Of a stretch of DNA of 64,000 nt, positions 60,085 through 64,000 are shown one piece after another. This DNA is from Euleptes europaea. Lineage: Eukaryota > Chordata > Lepidosauria > Squamata > Sphaerodactylidae. Position 1 is the stretch's first letter, and each line of letters starts with the position of its first letter. Both the position numbers and the translations under genes were made by a program. Where the stretch lies: NCBI RefSeq assembly GCF_029931775.1, contig NC_079312.1, forward strand, positions 11,229,821 to 11,293,820, written 5' to 3'. The notes beneath the pieces were generated by a model. That model was not told the DNA's origin and did not search any database. It saw only the letters and a program-made list of their open reading frames with translations.

Positions 60085-60350
60085 CAGTTTGGGTACAAAC
60101 GGCTACTTCTTCTATCAGACTAATTCAGTTCAAGTTCCTAAGAATAATTCTTAAGGTGCCCAGGTGAGCACCCTCTGTGACCCTTAGATTAGAAATGGGT
60201 CTTACATCACTTATCCATTTGGCCTGGCCAGCAGCTATTTGATTTAGAATCTGACTGTTGTTTGTCAGTGATCAGAACAATATTCTTCACAGTCTAATGA
60301 ATTACACTTTTATGCCAACTTGGCTTAACCCAATAAGATTGGAGGAGGGT
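60085..60350 (+). mobile_element. Fragment of the Cys-His LINE family
   Basis: The plus strand reads IQFKFLRIILKVPR then LEMGLTSLIHLAWPAAI, matching IQSKFLRKIPGVLR and LETGLIPLETHMWIRAF of the LINE at 26575-28460. Strongly diverged. Confidence 0.5.
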
Positions 60351-60354
60351 GAAC

Positions 60355-61735
60355 TGTTATCCCAACTTTCAAAACAGGGAGGAGGGACGACACAGGATAC
60401 AGGCCAGTCAGTGACCCCCTTCCCAGAAGAAGAAGAGTTGGTTTTTATATGCTGACTTTCTCTACCACTTAAAGGAGACTCAAACTGGCTTACAATCACC
60501 TTCCCTTCCCCTCCCCACAACAGACACCCTTGGAGGTAGGTGAGGCTGAGAGAGAGTGACTAGCCCAAGGTCCCCCAGCTGGCTTCAAGTGTAGGAGTGG
60601 GGAAACCAACCCGGTTCACCAGATTAGCATCCACCACTCATGTGGAGGAGTGGGGAATCATACCCGGTTCTCCAGATCAGAGTCCACCACTCTAAACCAC
60701 CGCTCTTAACCATTACACCTCGCTGGCTCTCCCAGGGAAGATACTGAAGCAGATATTAAAGCGATCAGTTTGCAAGCATCTGAAAGACAACTTGGTGATC
60801 TAGGGAAGTCAGCATGGATTTGTCCCCAACAGGTCCTGCCAAACCCACCTTGTTTCCTTCTTTGATCGAGTGACAAGCTTCATGGGTCATGGGAATGCTG
60901 TCGATGTTGTTTACAAGATTTCAGTAAAGCTTTTGACACGGTTCTCCATGATGTTCTGATAGGTAAACTGGACTACTGTGGACTGGACTGAGGATACTTT
61001 GGTGGATAGGGAACTGCTTGGAGAACTGCACTAAAAGAGTAGTTGTCAATAGCATTTCATCTGAATAGACGGAGGTGTCCCGTAGGGTGCCACAGGGTTC
61101 GGTTGGGCCTGATACTTTTCAATATTTCTATAAATTATTTGGATGAGTGTGTGGAGGGAATACTCATTAAATTTGCAGATGACAACAAACTAGGAGGAGC
61201 AGTGTCCACACCTGAAGATACAGATAGAAGTCAATGAGATCTGAACATACTAGAAAAGTGGGCATATGTGAACAAGATGCAGTTCAACAAGGATAAGTGC
61301 CGAGTTCTACATCTCGGTAACAAAAATAAGAGACATGCATACTGGATGGGGGAATTGCTTTTGGTTAGTAGTGTGTGTGAATAAGATCTTGGGGTACGGG
61401 TGGACCATAAGTTAAACATGAGCAGCCAGTGTGATACAGTGACAAAAAAAACTAATGCAATCTTGGAGTGCATCAACAGAGGCATAACATTCAAATCGCA
61501 GGATGTCATAGTTCTGCTGTACACAGCATTGATCAGGGCACACCTGAAGTATTGTGTGCAGTTCTGGATGCTTCAAAAAAGATGCGGACAGAATGGAGCG
61601 AACGAGGATGCCTGGAGACCAAGCCCTACGAGGAAAGGCTGAGGGAGTTGGGAATATTTAGTATGGAGAAGAGGAGGTTGAAGGGGGACATGATTGCTCT
61701 CTTTAAGTATTTAAAGGGTTGTCGCTTAGAGCAGA
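60355..61735 (+). mobile_element. CR1 LINE with a nested SINE
   Basis: Reads FKTGRRDDTGYRPVS before the SINE and REDTEADIKAISLQASE after it, then [38 protein letters not shown] and [13 protein letters not shown]. Many frame breaks. It stops at GLKG(C)RLEQ near 61735 without the usual 3' end. Confidence 0.85.
60424..60733 (-). repeat. Full-length tRNA-derived SINE in the CR1
   Basis: Plus strand begins AGAAGAAGAAGAGTTGGTTT and ends AACCATTACACCTCGCTGGC, the reverse of the tRNA-like head. Same family as 21475-21774. It interrupts the CR1 frame between PVSDPLP and REDTEAD. Confidence 0.87.
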
Positions 61736-61737
61736 GC

Positions 61738-61830
61738 TTCTCAAACTTTTTCCACTTGCGACCCCTTTTTGCCCAAGAAATTTTTAGGGGATCCCAGGTA
61801 TATAAGGTATATAAAATAGGGTGGTTAAAA
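61738..61830. mobile_element. End fragment of a hAT-type element
   Basis: CAGAGCTTCTCAAACTTTTT followed by CCACTTGCGACCCC is the typical start of hAT/Charlie elements. No right end is present. Confidence 0.5.
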
Positions 61831-62239
61831 CTAAATCAGACTGAAGAGCTCCAAAAGGATCTCTACAAACTGGAAGAATGGGCATTAAAATGGCAAATGA
61901 GATTCAATGCGGTCAGGTGTAAAGTGATGCATATTGGGGCAAAAAATCCCAGCTTCATATATACACTGATGGGATCTGTGCTGGCAGCGACAGACCAAGA
62001 AAGAGATCTTGGGGTGGTAGTGGATAGCTAGATGAAGATGTCAACCCAGTGTGCGGCTGCTGTAAAAAAGGCTCATTCCATGCTGGCCATAATTAGACAA
62101 GGAATTGAGAATAAAACTGCTGGTATCATACTGCCCTTGTACAAATCTATTGTGAGACCACACTTGGAATACTGTGTACAGTTCTGGTCACTACACCTAA
62201 AAAAGGATATTGCAGAGCTTGAGAAGGTGCAGAAAAGAG

Positions 62240-62526
62240 ATAATAGATAATTGGAAACACATATATACATGAAGATATTTTATTTGATTTAGACATAAAT
62301 ATATATTTACATGAATATAACAATATAAGGATTAGAACTATATTCAAAAGAGTATACAAATTTATACTGAGATGGATGGAGATGAAGGGGAAGTCTTATG
62401 TTTAGTTTAAATCTGTTTGTATTTTCAACAATAATTTACTATTTTTATTTTTATTATCTTAATGATCTTTAATATTGTTGATTTGTCTGTTTAAATATTT
62501 TGAAAAAATAAAAAATTATAAAAAAA
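62240..62526 (+). mobile_element. L1 3' end inserted in the CR1
   Basis: AT-rich 287 bp ending AAAAATAAAAAATTATAAAA. Flanked by GAGAAGGTGCAGAAAAGAG (62221-62239) and GAGAAGGTGTAGAAAAGAG (62527-62545), a 19-bp target duplication with one mismatch, typical of L1-type integration. Only 3' untranslated sequence is present. Confidence 0.8.
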
Positions 62527-62781
62527 GAGAAGGTGTAGAAAAGAGCAACCAAAATGATCAGGGGACTGGAGCAACTGCCTTACGAAGAGTGGTTAAAATG
62601 CTTAAGGCTGTTAGCTTGAAAAGAAGGCGGTTAAGGGGAGACATGATAGAGGTCTATAAAATTATGCATGGATAGGGAGAAGCTTTTCTCCCTCTCTCTC
62701 GTAATTCCAGAACGTGGAGTCAGCTGCTGAAGCTGGAGATTCAAAACTGATAAAAGGAAGTATTTCTTCACATAACTCATA

Positions 62782-63056
62782 CAAAGTTACTGCACTTGTA
62801 TTTCCAGGATGTAGTAAGAGTTTGAAAATGTTATAAAAAATACTGTTCACACTTTCTATGTATTCCCAGCGATGTATTAAGAGTTTGAAAACATTATAAA
62901 AATACTGTTCGCACTTTGTTTGGCCCCTTTAGCTGTGAAGACGTCTTCCAACCATTTATAAGCTGTGGTATCCAAAAACCCTTTTAAAGCGATGTTTTTT
63001 ATAACATTTTCAAACTCTTAATACATCGCTGGGAATACAAAGTTCGGTAACCCCCA
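62782..63056. mobile_element. MITE copy 3 with a duplicated terminal repeat
   Basis: Same family as 24112 and 40021. The left terminal arm occurs twice in tandem (about 62782-62855 and 62857-62920, each with AAGAGTTTGAAAA). The right end is GTTCGGTAACCCCCA. It is inserted in the CR1 before VKLWNSL, with CATA on both sides. Confidence 0.8.
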
Positions 63057-63180
63057 TAGTTAAACTGTGGAACTCCCTGCTCCAGGATGTGGTGATGGCT
63101 GCCAACTTGGAAGGCTTGAAGAGAGGAGTGGACATGTTGATGGAGGAGAGGACTATCCATGCTGAACATATTAGATGCTG

Positions 63181-63611
63181 TGGAACACAGGCAGGAGAAT
63201 GCTGCTGCAACGCCCAGCAATAATGTGCCCCCCATGCACGCTCTCCAGGAGCAGAGGGCACCAGCACTGCCTCCCCGGCGGCAGTTTTCCCGGCGGGGCA
63301 GTTTCGCCGCCTTTGCCCATTCCCAGGCGCTGACTGTGACCAGGTAAGCCCTCTGCGCGAGGTGCCAGGCGAGGCAGGACGAGAGGCCGCGGGATGCAGC
63401 AAAGGGGAGGCTGGCAGAGAGTCCCTTCCATGCCAAGCGAACCCCCCCAAGCCTGGAAACCGCTGACTGAAGCTCCAGGCTTGGGGTGGGGGGACAAGGC
63501 TGGTGGATTCTCAAAGCCCCCCCCCCCCCACTCAATGGATCAAACGGCAAAACGGCGCAGACAGAAAGGTGCCGCTCATTGATTTGCCTTTTCTTGGCAC
63601 ATGTGGATAAC
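63181..63611. other. GC-rich stretch, no gene recognised
   Basis: CpG-containing DNA with a C run at 63518-63530. Open frames on the minus strand continue from the CR1 and have no motif of their own. A promoter is possible but nothing specific was seen. Confidence 0.4.
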
Positions 63612-63847
63612 AACATAAGAACATAAGAAAGGTCCTGCTGGATCAGACTAAGGCCCATCAAGTCCAGCAGTCTGTTCACACAGTGGCCAATCAGGTGCCT
63701 CCAGGAAGCCCCCAAACAAGACCACCGCAGCAGCACCATCCTGCCTGTGTTCCACCGCACCCAATATAACAGGCATGCTCCTCTGATACTAGAGAGAATA
63801 GGTATGCAGCATGACTAGTATCCATTCTAACTAATAGCCATGAATTG
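63612..63847 (-). mobile_element. CR1-group LINE 3' end
   Basis: AACATAAGAACATAAGAAAG to CTAATAGCCATGAATTGG, the reverse of the CR1 tail as at 59745-60080. Short and fairly well preserved. Confidence 0.83.
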
Positions 63848-64000
63848 GTATTATTTTTTGCCTGGCCAGACCCCATGGCCCTCGGGAGAACCCTTCCCGT
63901 TTGTCGCAGGGGCCGCATGGCCAACTGCTGGCAGAGGGGCTCCTGGCTGCCAACTTTGCGAAGGCAGACCCCCCCCGCCACGGCCCCCCCCCTTGGGGCG
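63848..64000. other. GC-rich window end, unrecognised
   Basis: C-rich runs at 63969-63993. No feature recognised. Confidence 0.4.

Larger units (their letters stand above)
61835..63180 (+). mobile_element. CR1-group LINE with nested L1 tail and MITE
   Basis: Encodes [47 protein letters not shown]-like SIVRPHLEYCVQFWSLHLKK and, after the insertions, WNSLLQDVVMAANLEGLKRG. Same subfamily as 25335-26105. Interrupted at 62240-62526 and 62782-63056. Confidence 0.87.

Overview
This window looks like a squamate reptile (lizard or snake) genome. The clues are the repeat mixture: Sauria-type tRNA SINEs, a BovB/RTE LINE, several CR1 LINEs, L1 LINEs, Penelope-like elements, hAT and mariner-type DNA elements, and short MITEs. 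No bacterial, viral or organelle genes were seen. The species cannot be named from sequence alone.

The host genes are a cluster of KRAB zinc-finger genes (KZFPs). Six KRAB-A exons, each exactly 130 nt between a tttcag acceptor and a GT donor, lie at 5594-5723 (-), 16033-16162 (-), 21329-21458 (+), 30335-30464 (+), 46405-46534 (-) and 59588-59717 (-). Four C2H2 arrays are present: A (788-2637, -, decayed), C (36076-37319, +, intact, 12 good fingers plus one degenerate), D (45120-45420, -, remnant) and B (54613-56021, -, intact, 12 good fingers plus one degenerate). KRAB exon and array pair as A, C, D and B. The KRAB exons at 16.0 and 21.3 kb have no array next to them. Each KRAB exon starts at phase 0 and ends at phase 1, matching the finger exons.

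Upstream of the KRAB exons a first-exon cassette recurs. It carries a motif close to the ZNF143/THAP11 site (ACTACANTTCCCA...) followed by a conserved GC-rich exon and a splice donor: 14.37-14.56 (-), 18.5-18.92 (-), 19.17-19.41 (+), 19.98-20.16 (+), 25.08-25.27 (+) and 47.96-48.19 (+). The 18.5-19.4 kb pair is divergent and looks like a bidirectional promoter. Its paralogue at 47.7 kb has lost the minus-strand half.

Large duplications explain the layout. About 0.76-5.9 kb is paralogous in direct orientation to about 54.47-59.74 kb (genes A and B). About 15.85-19.93 kb is paralogous in direct orientation to 46.2-48.72 kb. About 20.2-21.96 kb is an inverted copy of the same cassette. These copies serve as internal clocks for later insertions, such as a CR1 at 56.98-58.15 kb present only in B and a SINE just after the 21.3 kb KRAB exon.

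The rest is mostly mobile DNA, often nested: L1 in CR1 (11.34-12.42 kb), a solo LTR in a Penelope-like element (52.99-53.51 kb), a SINE, an L1 tail and a MITE in CR1s (60.4-63.1 kb), a 2.06 kb hAT-type element with an 8-bp target duplication (32.33-34.39 kb), and a 1.3 kb TA-flanked TIR element (12.79-14.10 kb). Two structures stand out: a perfect 63-bp inverted repeat (43685-43747 / 44045-44107) next to a larger diverged inverted repeat, and a hammerhead-ribozyme-like core in Penelope-type sequence (39195-39219). All coordinates of repeats without target duplications are approximate.
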